Below the pieces are notes generated by a model. The model was not told the DNA's origin. It was given only the letters and a program-made list of their open reading frames with translations, and searched no databases. A stretch of 64,000 bases of DNA. Source: Cyclospora cayetanensis. Lineage: Eukaryota > Apicomplexa > Conoidasida > Eucoccidiorida > Eimeriidae. How positions within the stretch are numbered: position 1 is the stretch's first letter; every line of letters starts with the position of its first letter. Of this stretch, positions 9,505 to 19,581 are shown piece by piece. The stretch is from positions 124,001 through 188,000 of the forward strand of contig NW_020312481.1 of assembly GCF_002999335.1 (NCBI RefSeq), read 5' to 3'. The translations under genes were made by a program, and so were the position numbers.

Positions 9505-12500
9505 ATGGGGGCGAAGGCGAAGGCCCAGCGGCCGAAGAAGAGAAAGGGGGCCCCCCGTGAGCAAGTCGATGAGGCCCCTCACCCACGCCTGCGGAGGAAA
9601 GAGACGAAGAGCCGTGAGGCGGAAGCCGACTGGGAAGGTTCTCCACCAGCAGAGGATACAAAGGATAAGCAGCGAAGGGAGGAGCTTGTGGCTCTGGAGA
9701 TGCTCCTCTTTGGAACGCCAACAGCCCCCGAGGAAGACACCCAGCTTCGTGAGGCTGCAGCACCTGCGGACCCCGAGGCGTCCACGGGTAAGGAGGCTTC
9801 TGATAGCCAGCGAAAGCGAAAGAGGAGGGAAGGACGCGGCGACTGCCGCAGCGCTGGCGCAGCAGAAGCAACAGCCTCAGCAGAAGCGGCAGCCTCAGCA
9901 GAAGCAGCAGAAGCAGTAGCAGCGGCAGAAGCACGAGACGCTGGGGTGGCTGCATGGGTCGATCCGCACGATGCGAAGCTGCGCATCGATATTGATGCGG
10001 ATCCAAAGCTGCGCAAGCTGAAGATGAGAAAGGCAGAAAAGTACCTCTCAGGCGAGGAATATCAGAGGCGGCTTCAAGCCTTGCATCACAAGCTCATCGG
10101 CAAGGGGCAAGGCCTTGATTGGATTCAACAGGCCAGGCTGCGGAAGCAGCAGTCGAGAGTCGAGGGGCAAGTGTAACCGTGAAAAAAGCCCTTAAAGCAG
10201 GCTCAGGTCAAGGGGATATTGAGAAAAGGGTGTTGTATTCGGCCGTGGTGTGGTGCAAGGAAGGAAGGGGAGTTTGAACCACAGCAGCGCACGTCTCCCT
10301 GCTAAGGGCTTAGGGAGGATTCGTGTGTTTCCTTGCAGGGATGAAGGAGAGCTCACAGGCTTTCGCCACACGGGGCAGGAGGCCGCACTGGCCAGTGGAG
10401 AGAGGCTGGTGGTAGCGTCTGACAGGAGAAGGCTCGGTAGGAAGCAGAGGGCTGTCTCGCTTCCCCCCACGCGGATCACGATGCGGAGGCTTGAGGATGC
10501 GAATAAGCAAGACGTTAGCCTGTACGCCAGATCCCACATCCTCTAGCCCGTAAACTCTGGTCAGGGAGTGTGTGGAGGCTAAGGCGTTCGCACTGTGTAG
10601 TCAGCGGAAGCGCTGCTACAAACAGCCCTGGACAGCCGCAAAGAAGCATGTTGCTTTTTTTCCTTTTTTCACAGGTGCCCTGTGTCTGCCCTTGAGTTTC
10701 ATCCGACGTCAAACATTCTGCTGACTGCTGGACGGGACAAAAGCCTGCGCCTTTTCCTGGTAAAATAACATGGCGTGGCACGACCTGCGCATCTGCGTCT
10801 CTGTGTCTGTCTCTCTCTGTGTGTGTGTGTCTATGTGCATCTGTAAAAACGGCACGCGCCTCTGTTCCCTAGCTTCCCGTATTCGTGAAGATTTCCTCCA
10901 TCGCCATGCACTGGGCTGTCTGTCCTGAGTGTCTGTCTTTCCCCTGTGCTGCTTCGCCAGTGCGATGTTTATGTTTCCCCATTTAAAAGCGCTAAATACT
11001 TTTTTGCGAGCGTGGTGTCGTGGGTGGGCTTGTGTGCTGCAGGTGGATGGTAACAAGAACTGTCGCTTAGAATGCGTGCATGTCAAGGGGTTTCCAATAG
11101 TATCCGCGTCCTTCTCCGTCTACAATGGTGGAAGAACAGTCATGCTTCTCAGTAACGCTTGCAAGGCCATTGCGGAATACGACCTGGAGCAAGGGTAGGC
11201 AGCCACCCTGTTGCTGTTGCTTGTGATGTTGGATGTGTGGGTGCTTGCATCCTTTCGACGCAGTTTCGTGCGTTTCTGCCGTGTTGCAAGGAGGTAGTAT
11301 CCCTCTGCCACCTCTTTAACAAGCGGTCGTGATCGCTGACTCACAGTTGCTTCGTCTGGCTGCATGTTGCTTATGCAGGCAACTTTACCAGGTGCCGGGT
11401 ATAGGGGGCCGGCGGGAGGAGCGCTGCTATCATCAACTGTGCATGTCCCCCCTTGCCAGCTCTTGCCCGGCTTCTCCCGTTGTGAATACTTTCGCCGTAG
11501 CTAATGCCACATCTCAGTGAGAGACGCCTGCCGTTGCTGCTGCTGGTGCTGCTGCTGACCATTGAAAGAGGCTCTCCTCTGTCGATAGGGCAGGCAGTGT
11601 ACTGCAGACACCGAAGGGGAAGCCGTCGAGTCATGTACACCGCGCTTTCGGCTTCTACATCACTGAAAGATGCTGATGCCGCTGCTGCATGCGTTCAGCA
11701 TCCGCCATTGGATGCAGCAGTGTGGCGCGTGAATTAGCAGCACCCATGCATGTGCGGGGTTCCGTTTCTTTCAGGAGTGTCCTCCTGTGCGACGCGAATA
11801 CAAAGAGGCTGCTTGAAGTCTTTCAAATGAATGCTCCTGTGGTTGTAAGCAGCAGCCCTGCCATCTATTAGAGTAGCCTCTCGCAGAGAATGCATATTGG
11901 GCTCGATGCGTCATTTTAGGGCCTGCATATATATTATATATGCAAACACACACTACGTATCGGTCTGTGCGCGCTTTTGCAGGGCATGGCATATCACCCC
12001 CACCGTCCAACGTCTCTGTTGACCGCTGATGCGGATGCAGCCGTGAGGCGATGATGCCTTTGCCTCCACATGTTTGGCTTTTAGAGAACTACTTCTATCG
12101 CGCTGCACTCGAAGCAGAAATACCTTGCAGGCTTTTTGCCTGCTGTTGCTGCGGCTCTTCAGGTGTACGAGTGGGAGTTGCGTACTGGTCGATGCCTCGG
12201 CAAGCTACAAGATCCGGCTTATGTGGGCCTCACTTCCTTTGCAGTCTCCCCGCAGCCGCACGAAGCATATTCGTACAATAGGCCTTCTTCTATCCTCGCA
12301 CTGGGTGAGTTGTATCGCTGAAAGCATCAGCGCGAAGTGAGCCGAACGAGCGGCATGCGAGGCGCTGAGCGAACTGGGAAGCACAGATGTGTATCCACAT
12401 GCTTACTTTTAAAACCGTGCCTTTCCTTGATTCTAGCTGCTGTCATGCTTCTTTTGAAACCATGCCTGTTTTTCATTCTAGCGACTGTCATGCTTCTTTT

Positions 12501-13970
12501 GAAGCCATGCCTTTCCTTGATTCTAGCTGCTGTCATGCTTACTTTAAAAACTGCCTTTCCTTCATTCTAGCTGCTGTCATGCTTACATTTAAAACCATGC
12601 CTTCACTTCATTCTAGCTGCCCTCATGTTTTTTTCTGAAACCTTGTAGCTGCTGTCCTCGTGCCCGTCACTTTTGCTAGTGATCCGGTTGCCTCTTCTGC
12701 GACGCTGTCTCTTCAGGAAGCCGCAGCGGCTATACCGATTTATTTACAGTTCCCAAGGAAGGTTCACCGTCGGGGCCTGCGTTCAAGGTGCCGCCTTCCC
12801 CGTTCATCCCCCTTTCCCCTCCCTTGCCCGCTCATACTCCTAGAGGGCTGTGCAGCGATCTAGCTACACAGCATGTTTGCGGGAAAGACGTTTTGTGCAG
12901 ACAACGCGGTCCGCGTCTATAGGGGTTGCCTGTCGGATTGGCTGTACCCACCTATTTTTTGAGCCGTGTATACTTCATCAATTTCGCTTGCCAACTAGCC
13001 CGTGACGCTTGTTGACATCTTCCGTGGACAGAGCTAAACGCCGAGCTGCCCGTGTACCTGCGTGGCTAGCTGTGTAGCATGCGAATCAGGTGTATTGGAT
13101 ACGTTTGTTCAGGCCTTGGGAAATCTGACGACCGCCGTTTCCACATTACGTTTTCACCCATCCAATGAGGTCCTCTGTGCCGCATCCAAGTGGAAGAAGG
13201 ACTCTCTGAAGCTTGTACGCTTGCTCAACGCCACTGGGGAGCTTTGGGGGCAGGGGGGGATGCAGGGCGTCTGTGGCCTGATGCACAGGCCAGCCACCGT
13301 TCACAATTCAAGTCTCTGCATGTTTGATTGGTTTGTGGTTTTACGGAGAAACGCGAGACAGATTACTTGTGCATCGTAACAGCCCTTGTGTTCTTGTTGA
13401 CCCCCATGGAGTGCACCTCAATACATTGGTGCCTGCGATCGTGTGTCTGTACAGATCCATCTGCCCTCCGGGACCGTCTTTCAGAACTGGCCGACAACAG
13501 AGTCACCTCTGCATTACGTTACCTCTGCTGCCTTCAGGTGTGTATATATATCTATATATCTATGTATATATATGTATGTATGCATATATGTGTGTGTGCG
13601 TGTATGCGTGCGTGTATGATCTTCCTTTCGGCTCTTTCTCTACGGTTCATCACTTGGTGCCTGCGCTTGTCTTCCTTTATGTACTGTTTCTTTGCTGGGC
13701 CTTGTAGGTGTACTTTCAGCGTAGGCCCCTTCATTTCGTTCAATGCTACTTCGTCCTCTTGGGCTGCGCCCTCCTCTGTCTCCACTTTTGCTTTCCGATG
13801 CGGCGCTTGCTTCTCAGTTTATTCACAACGTTCCTGTGGCGCCCTTTAGCCTTTTTTTGTTTTGTTGTGTCTCTGTGTCTTCTTGCTGGTGCAGTACCCG
13901 ACGTGGTCTCTTTGCCGTTGGTAATGCCACGGGCCGCGTCCTTCTTTATCAAATGCGGCACTTTGCTTAG
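9505..13970 (+). CDS. UTP18: UTP18, WD40 subunit of the U3 snoRNP/SSU processome
   Basis: Nucleolar WD40 protein needed for 18S pre-rRNA processing. Twelve exons: 9505-10151, 10339-10521, 10675-10759, 11043-11194, 11379-11516, 11775-11844, 11983-12042, 12163-12304, 12901-12924, 13090-13214, 13455-13537, 13895-13970. All phases close to give 594 aa, the size of the yeast protein. Exon 1 has a basic start, an Ala-rich stretch and the family segment AAWVDPHDAKLRIDI ... LSGEEYQRRLQ. Exon 3 gives ALEFHPTSNILLTAGRDKSL, exon 5 YQVPGIGG, exon 8 VYEWELRTGRCLGKL, exons 10-11 TLRFHPSNEVLCAASKWKK and IHLPSGTVFQNWP, and exon 12 RGLFAVGNATGRVLLYQM, each matching successive UTP18 blades. Exon 9 is a 24-nt microexon (DNAVRVY) with donor gttgcc. 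The exon 1 donor (gtcgag) is the weakest call; the alternative gtgtaa at 10171 breaks phase. Confidence 0.93.
10796..10836. repeat. TG/TC microsatellite in UTP18 intron 3
   Basis: A run of CTGTGTCTGTCTCTCTC followed by TGTGTGTGTG, wholly within the intron between exons 3 and 4. Confidence 0.85.
11926..11946. repeat. AT-rich near-palindrome in UTP18 intron 6
   Basis: TGCATATATAT and ATATATGCA form an almost perfect inverted repeat with a one-base offset at the centre, able to make a small AT hairpin. It is intronic, and no function is inferred. Confidence 0.7.
12398..12655. repeat. 45-bp minisatellite, five copies plus a decayed sixth, in UTP18 intron 8
   Basis: Units start at 12398, 12444, 12489, 12534 and 12578 (44-46 bp each), with a worn copy from 12624. 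Each begins CATGCTT, contains a T-rich then CCTTTCCTT pyrimidine tract, and most end TTCTAG, then CTGCTGT or a variant. Every unit therefore carries a sequence resembling a 3' splice site, ahead of the true acceptor at 12900. Confidence 0.9.
13541..13618. repeat. TA/TG microsatellite in UTP18 intron 11
   Basis: A long run of TATATA, TGTATG and TGTGTG follows directly after the exon 11 donor at 13538. It lies inside the largest open frame of this region, which is why that frame is not a gene. Confidence 0.85.
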
Positions 13971-14868
13971 CGAAAAATGCCAGAAGAGAGAGGCAGGAGG
14001 AACGAGGGATTAAGAATGGTGGCAACATGGAGGCACGGGGTGTCCTTATTGCTGGTGCGTGCATGACCCCAAAGTTTTCATGGGTGCCCTCTGGGCGTTC
14101 ATCTTTGAGGAACGTTTGTAGCTACACTTGTGTGCATCTAGCTAACCACAGCCCTGTGTTCTGTGCTTGAGGTTTGGTGGCTGCTCCTCACTAGTCTGGC
14201 GTGGTTTCCCTCGAGACCGCTAGCTTTTGCGTAGTGTAGACCCCTCATAGGGTGAGGTGTGCAAACGGGGAACTCAGCAGAAACACGCCTAGTAGCCCGT
14301 ACTTTAGTCACCCAAAGACGCGCTGAACGCACAGCAACATATGTTGCAGCAGGTGCACCCTAAAGCACCTTCACGACCCCTCAAAACTCCTACCCCTGCT
14401 TAAGGCAGCACTACGTCAGGGTCCCCCGGCCAAGTGTGAGGGCACGCTGCAATAGCTCGTCCGTTGAAGTAGCCTTGCCTTCGCTTTTCGCATATACAAT
14501 GTGGGTGAGAACGGGGGGAGGGTGGCTTCCCAAGTATTAACTCGCGAACCATTCCAATGGCGCGAGAGGACGTCGCACGGGGGTGCAGGCCCTTGAGCGC
14601 TGAAAATCGCTGGCGAAGAAACTGTCGCGCCAATGCTTACTTCAAAGAGCAAGTAGAGCAGCCACAACGCGTGAAGGAACGCAGATTAGGGCGTGCGTGG
14701 GGTGGCGCACTTGGCTGTCGGGAGGGTGTCGAGTTGCGGCAGGGTTTACATATACCGGCCCTTCGGTACAGCAGGTCTCAGGATTCTACGCTCAAAAGTC
14801 AGCGTCGCAGTGACTGTGTTCCATCAAAGGAAAAAAGAGATGGGGATCTGTTGGACATGATCAGGAGG
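13971..14868. other. Intergenic stretch, possibly 5' exon(s) of the next gene
   Basis: The UTP18 3' flank lies at the left. A plus-strand open frame, 14557-14889, starts with ATG and reads MAREDVARGCRPLS with a charged C-terminal half ending at TAG 14887-14889. It may be an upstream exon of the polyglutamine gene or a chance ORF; no family is recognised. Confidence 0.35.
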
Positions 14869-16300
14869 GGCAAGCAATCTTGGTGGTAGCTCTTTTGGGG
14901 GCCCCACGGCGAAGGGCCCTTCTGGTGCAGCAGCGTCGTCACCTGCACCCACCGCATCTGCAAAGGGGAGCTCTGGAGGCCTCCATCCCCGCAGTCAGTT
15001 GCTTTCCTGGCGCTTTTCTCCTCCCCTCCTAGGCCACCCAGGATGCTCCCACGCTTTTTCAGGGGGTACCCCTAGGCAGGGCCCCAGGGGGCCCCCTGGA
15101 CTCTGTTCCCCCTCCTCGTCAGAAGCAGCGTTCAGGGGTCTCGATCATCTGCTGGTTCCACAAAAAGGGCCCTCCAGATGATCGAGGAGCCTTTAAAGGT
15201 GGGTTGCCGTTCTGGCACCCCCGCTGCAAGCAACGCTTCTATCCCGAGACTCATTTCGGATATTCCGCGGTCTTGCTTAAAGCCCTCGCCGAGACGCGAT
15301 CCCCTTACTCCTCCCCCCAATCTCGACGGCTCTCCTTTTCTTCCCAGTTCTCCTACCGAGCCACTCCCAGGGGGCCCCTACCCTGGAGGCCCCCCCCCCC
15401 TACCGCCTGTCGAGTTCGTGGGATCCGTCTTTGAGGGCGACGCGGGCAGCAATGCACATGCACTGTTTGCAAAAATGCACCCCTCTGGTGAACCCTTAGG
15501 CACCCTCTCCGGGAGGCCCCTCCTCTTTACACCCTTGTCATTTATTGCTGCCGCTCTGCCCGAGATCTTCACGGACGTTGAGTTCGTTGCTGCACACCTG
15601 GGAGTAGATCCAGCAGGAACCGTAGCCGCTGCAACGGTTGCAGCAGCTACGGGCTCAGCAGTTGCAACGGCAACAACAGCGGCAAATGCCTATGGCAGCA
15701 CCAGCAACAGGCTCCCCTCCCCCAATTTGAAGGAAGAATTAGCCAGGGGCGAAGGGCCTTCCCCAAAGTCTGCAGTTATAAAGCGCTGCCTCTTGAAAGG
15801 GGAGTTGCCTCTGGGAAAGCGCCGGCGACCTCCTGGGAACGTTACAAAATCTTTGCAGCAGCATGAGCAGTCGATTCAGCGGCTGCAAGCGACCCCTGGG
15901 GGATGCCCCTCGAGCTCCAGCCTGCCTGATAAAGGCACTTCTACCCAGCATGCGTTCACAGGAGCTCCTGTGCATCGACTTCTGCTGCTGCGGTTTGCCG
16001 CTACACTTCGCGCCAGCGGTGGCACCAGAGTCACCTGGGATGAGGTTTTTCGACCCGTTCCCGTAGAACTGCCGCCACAGGGGGCCCCCCGCGGAGGCCT
16101 CGGCTCGGTGGCTCGTGGGCCCATAGGTCGTCATGCTAGTCCATTGCTTCTGCAGCAAAAGCAGCAGCAAAAGCAACAACAACAGCAACAGCAGCAAAAG
16201 CAGCAGCAACAACCACCACAACAACCACCACAACAACAACCACAACAGCAAAAGCAGCAGCCACAACAGCAACAACAACCACAGCAACAACAACAGCAAA

Positions 16301-16331
<31 letters not shown>

Positions 16332-17403
16332 ACAACCACAACAGCAACAGCAACCAAAGTCTCGGTGTGTATTCGTGGGCATATGCGGGGTGTTGCTGCT
16401 GAGCGCACTGGAGACTCCAAATCGCCCACCAGTATGCCTCCCGGCCTTCCCGCCGTGCAAGTCTGAGGTTTATGCGCAGCTCTACAGCTCCCACAGCAGC
16501 AATCCAAAGCTGTCTGACCTTCTGCCGGCACCGCTGAGGGAGGCTGCTGCTCTTGTTGGCGCGAATTTGCTGCAGTTCTCGGCAGCAGCAAAGGCAGCAG
16601 CAGACGTATCTGCGAAAGGCGTAGTAGTATCCGGAGAGGTTGTTTCAAAGCCGATGGCGTTAGCAGAGAGGGGGGCCTCTGAAGCTTCCGCTGTCTCCGG
16701 TGTCCGCAAATGCGGAGGCGGGCAGGGGCCCCCTACCGTAGGGGGCCCCTGCCCTTCGTTGCGGGTGTTGGGCGTACAAAGCAGAAAGGAGCGGCGCGTT
16801 GCAGTGGATGCTGCGCGGAACCTCCGCCGGCTGCTTCAGCAATTGCAGCAATTGCAGCAGCCTCAGCAGCAGCGGCAAGGGCAAGAGCGAGCTGGACTCC
16901 TGGCGGCTTTTGAGCCGCACTGGGAGGAGGGCTTTGCATGCAGCAGTGAGGGGAGGCCCCACAAGCTACGAATTGAAGACAGCAGCAGTAGCAGCCTCAG
17001 CAGCAGTAGCAGCCTCAGCAGCAGCAGCGAGGGGGAGGCGGAGCAGGAAGTACAGGAGCATCAGATGAAGACATCAAAGAATCTTCCCCCCCCCGCCTCT
17101 CTGGCTGCTGAGCGCCCAGATGCGATGGTTCCTAGGCAGACCGCAGTGTCTAGCAAGGCTGCAGTCCCTCCAGCAGAGCTTGCAGATAATGCAAACATCG
17201 AGGTAGTAGCATGCCCGTCGGGAGTCACCCAAGAGGATCCTTCGACGAAAGACGCACCAGGGGCCCCTGGGATGCCAGTGCCTCTGCCGCTTTCCTTGGA
17301 AGATCCGTGGGCTGCCTTTGAAGCCTCAAAGGAGGCCATTGAGGCCATGGCTGCACACTGCAGGCTGACACGTCCAAGTACGCCGCACTCTTCTCAGCAA
17401 TAA
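14869..17403 (+). CDS. Unknown polyglutamine-rich protein, 5' exons unresolved
   Basis: The main open frame is 15178-17403 from its first ATG (741 codons), but protein-like reading continues upstream in the same frame to an acceptor at about 15121 (gtcag|AAGC). An earlier piece, 14869 to about 15000, has the same Gly/Ser/Ala/Pro bias. The protein starts Pro-rich, then has a more ordered part (RPLLFTPLSFIAAALPEIF and DVEFVAAHLGV). An Ala/Thr stretch follows, then a Gln/Pro tract of about 70 residues (16151-16357), another ordered part (EVYAQLYSSHSSNPKLSDLL), a Ser run, and the end LEDPWAAFEASKEAIEAMAA. The segment 16358-16465 could be an intron, since it reads as an odd hydrophobic stretch. 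I recognise no domain. The Gln tract and disordered flanks suggest a nuclear or RNA-related factor, but nothing shows it. Confidence 0.6.
16151..16357. repeat. CAA/CAG repeat coding for a Gln/Pro tract
   Basis: About 200 bp of CAG, CAA, AAG and CCA codons. All six frames are open here, giving artificial poly-Leu, poly-Cys and poly-Val/Ala frames on the complement. The plus-strand Gln frame is the one continuous with ordinary coding sequence on both sides. Confidence 0.9.
16721..16753. repeat. Perfect 15-bp inverted repeat with 3-base loop
   Basis: The arms 16721-16735 and 16739-16753 are exact reverse complements around the loop CCG, and each holds GGGGCCCCC or its complement. It lies inside the coding frame of the polyglutamine protein. 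In RNA it would form a very stable GC hairpin. Confidence 0.92.
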
Positions 17404-17463
17404 ACACACCTCCAAACATCAATTAGGTCCTTGATGTAGCTAGATCAACTCTGAGACCAGTGG

Positions 17464-17995
17464 ATGCCTCGCAGGCCCCCTCCCGGATTTTCGCGCAGTG
17501 GCGCTTGCGCATTTGCGTGGTGCTGTGTGCTCTATACTCCGGGTGCAGCATCAGCAACAAGCGGCAGCAATGCGAGGGCCGACAACAAAGCGGGTTGGGA
17601 ACTTCTTAGGACCTTCAGAGATGAGGGCGAGGCGATACAGTTCATTCAGGCCTTTGGTTTCAGGTATGTTTTGTGGCTTCTCCCCCCTTTCAGTCTTTGC
17701 GACTGCGCCTATCCACTCCCTTGTGTTGCCTTCTTGGACCCCCCCTTGCATGCGCAACACCCCCGCCGCCGCGTCCTGCTGCCCTCTGTCCCCCCTGCGC
17801 AGACCGCTAAGAACTGGACGAATCACCGGCTACAAAGTTCGGATCTTCAGCTGCCGACTGCATCTCCGGTGCGCTGCACGCATGCGGCTGCTCTCTCCTG
17901 TCAGAGGGGGGGCGGCCCTCAGAGCAGAACGAAACAGCAAACCCCACCAGCACACCCGCAGACCCAACACTAGGGACTCCCGGCCTACGAGCTAG
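17464..17995 (+). CDS. Small unknown protein with a possible FLYWCH/FAR1-like zinc fold
   Basis: Two exons, 17464-17663 and 17803-17995, joined by a textbook donor (CAG|gtatgt) and a pyrimidine-rich acceptor (ctgcgcag|ACC) in matching phase give 130 aa. The core spans the junction: WELLRTFRDEGEAIQF, then IQAFGFRPLRTGRITGYKV and RIFSCRLHLRCAARMRLL. The order of an aromatic start, a helix with EA, a glycine-aromatic turn, basic beta strands and Cys-x5-Cys resembles the WRKY-GCM1 type zinc folds (FLYWCH, FAR1). That is a pattern impression only, and a matching His pair is not clear (one HQH occurs near the C-terminus). It lies 60 bp after the stop of the polyglutamine ORF, so it may instead be the 3' end of that gene. 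Confidence 0.5.
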
Positions 17996-18737
17996 CGAAC
18001 ACGAAATTACTAATACACGAATGGCTCGCCAGCTAGCCACCCAGCCGGCTGCCAAAGCGCAGCCTGCACCACTCTCTATTCCGTACAAGGCTGCGGTCTG
18101 AGGCTGGCAGAGGCTCTTACATGGCCCATGGGGTTTGGAGAGACAGCGCCCCGCACCGTGCGGGTGGGTACCCACCCAGTCGAGCAGCTCGTTACACAGC
18201 CATCCCACATGCCTCCTCTTCTAGGCTCTCCGCCTTTCACTTTACGTACATACGCAGCATGCCCTGTAGGACCAACCTCCCTTTTTCGGGCATGTTTGCT
18301 TTCTCTGCCTCCTCTCCCAGTCGCATTGGCGCGCAAGACGCGGCGGGCAAGCTGGCAGCTGCAGCTTTCAGTAGCTAGGCAGTATTGCGTAGCGGCTAAC
18401 CCCACGAACACACCCACCGACCCTGAAGGGGGTCTTCCCAGCCAACGGCTATAAGCACACGAACAGCTCGCTCTCAACTAGCTAACCAGCAGCGTTGGCT
18501 GCGGGGTCACCTAAGCACACCCAACTACCATATGTATGCCCGTCAGGAAGGGAAAAAGGGGGTACAGGGGGCGTTTTCAGAGAGGAAAATAGCTCCATGC
18601 GAAGAATGTTCACCCTGCGCCCCCGTGAGGCGCGAGTCTCTTGAAACGGCGGCCTGCGGCTGCCCCTCTTGCGCTCAGAGCACAAGCGACAGCCGCTAAG
18701 ACCACGTATGGGTAGCTTGGTGCCACCAGTGTGCTGC
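17996..18737. other. Intergenic stretch between convergent genes
   Basis: The 3' flanks of the small unknown gene and of RPS16 meet here. No coding segment is convincing on either strand. The string ACTAGCTAACCAG at 18477-18489 recurs in variant form after other gene ends. Confidence 0.4.
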
Positions 18738-19581
18738 TTAACGGTAGGATTTCTGGTATCTTGCACGCGCACCAGGTCCACCAAACTTCTTTGGCTCGCA
18801 GCGGCGGGGATCCGCAACAACAAGGGATCTGTCACAAGCGACCAAGCTGTCGCGGATCTCTTTCTTGGTAGCCTCATCGACATCTGCGAACAAACCCCGT
18901 ATCCCACTTGCTCCCGCTGTGGCTCTAAACTCTATACACACCCCACAGCGCCCTCTGACAGATCTTCGCCCTGCGAGGCGGCAGCTGCAGCCGCGTGTGT
19001 CAGGATTTGGCCTCAAAGACCCCGACAGAGGGACCAATTGCCTCGCCAGCTCACACTTTTGGTTGTATGCGACAACGCCCTTCGCGATAGCCTGCCTGAT
19101 GGCATACACTTGCGAGACAAAACCACCCCCGCGAACTCGCACGCGGATGTCAATGCCCTGGAATCTTTCCTTGCCTGCGCGAGAAAATCGCAAAACATCA
19201 AACGTCAAAAAGCAACGTCGTAGCCAATCCCCAGGCGCTGGAGAAGAAGACGTCACCACATTCATACACACATCCTGCCTGCCTCGGCCTGGAAGCGCGT
19301 TAGTGCCGCTGTGGAAGCGATTATGCCTCCTTCCCGAGGGGTTCGCCCTTGCAGACCCCAACGCGTATTTCAGTGTGCTTGTGGCTGCATGCGTGTGCAG
19401 GCGTACCGAGAACGAGGATAGACTCGCAAGCCTTGACCCTCAACGCCTCAGGCTTGAGGAGATTCAAGGGAGCGCCATTGACTTTGATGATACCCCTGCC
19501 TTCCGTGCAGAGGGCAACGGCGACTGCCGTCTTCTTACGGCCAAAAGTCTGCACCCTCTTGGTCCTCCGGGCGTCCGCCAT
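18738..19581 (-). CDS. RPS16: 40S ribosomal protein S16 (uS9)
   Basis: Small-subunit ribosomal protein whose C-terminal tail reaches the decoding P site. Three exons on the complement: 19581-19407, 19174-19055, 18883-18738. They encode 146 aa, the standard length. The start ATG is 19581-19579 in GAAAATGGC. Exon 1 reads [15 protein letters not shown] and IIKVNGAPL, exon 2 [20 protein letters not shown], and exon 3 [20 protein letters not shown] followed by the universal RARYQKSYR end. Phases close exactly: CTC G|gtacgc with GC AAG gives LGKERF, and AAG T|gtgagc with AT GTC restores QKYVDEA. No other start fits. It is divergent with RPL13 across a 1.66 kb region, a layout suited to coordinated ribosomal protein expression. 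Confidence 0.98.

Noticed and set aside
9320..10016. Complement frames of 228 and 145 codons opposite UTP18 exon 1
   Set aside because: They are opened by the GCA/CAG-rich alanine stretch of exon 1; the plus frame matches UTP18.
13328..13849. 173-codon plus-strand frame
   Set aside because: It spans UTP18 intron 10, exon 11 and intron 11 in the wrong frame and runs through a microsatellite.
15739..16494. Long complement frames with poly-Leu, poly-Cys and poly-Val/Ala tracts
   Set aside because: They are antisense readings of the CAA/CAG repeat; the flanks show no coding character on that strand.
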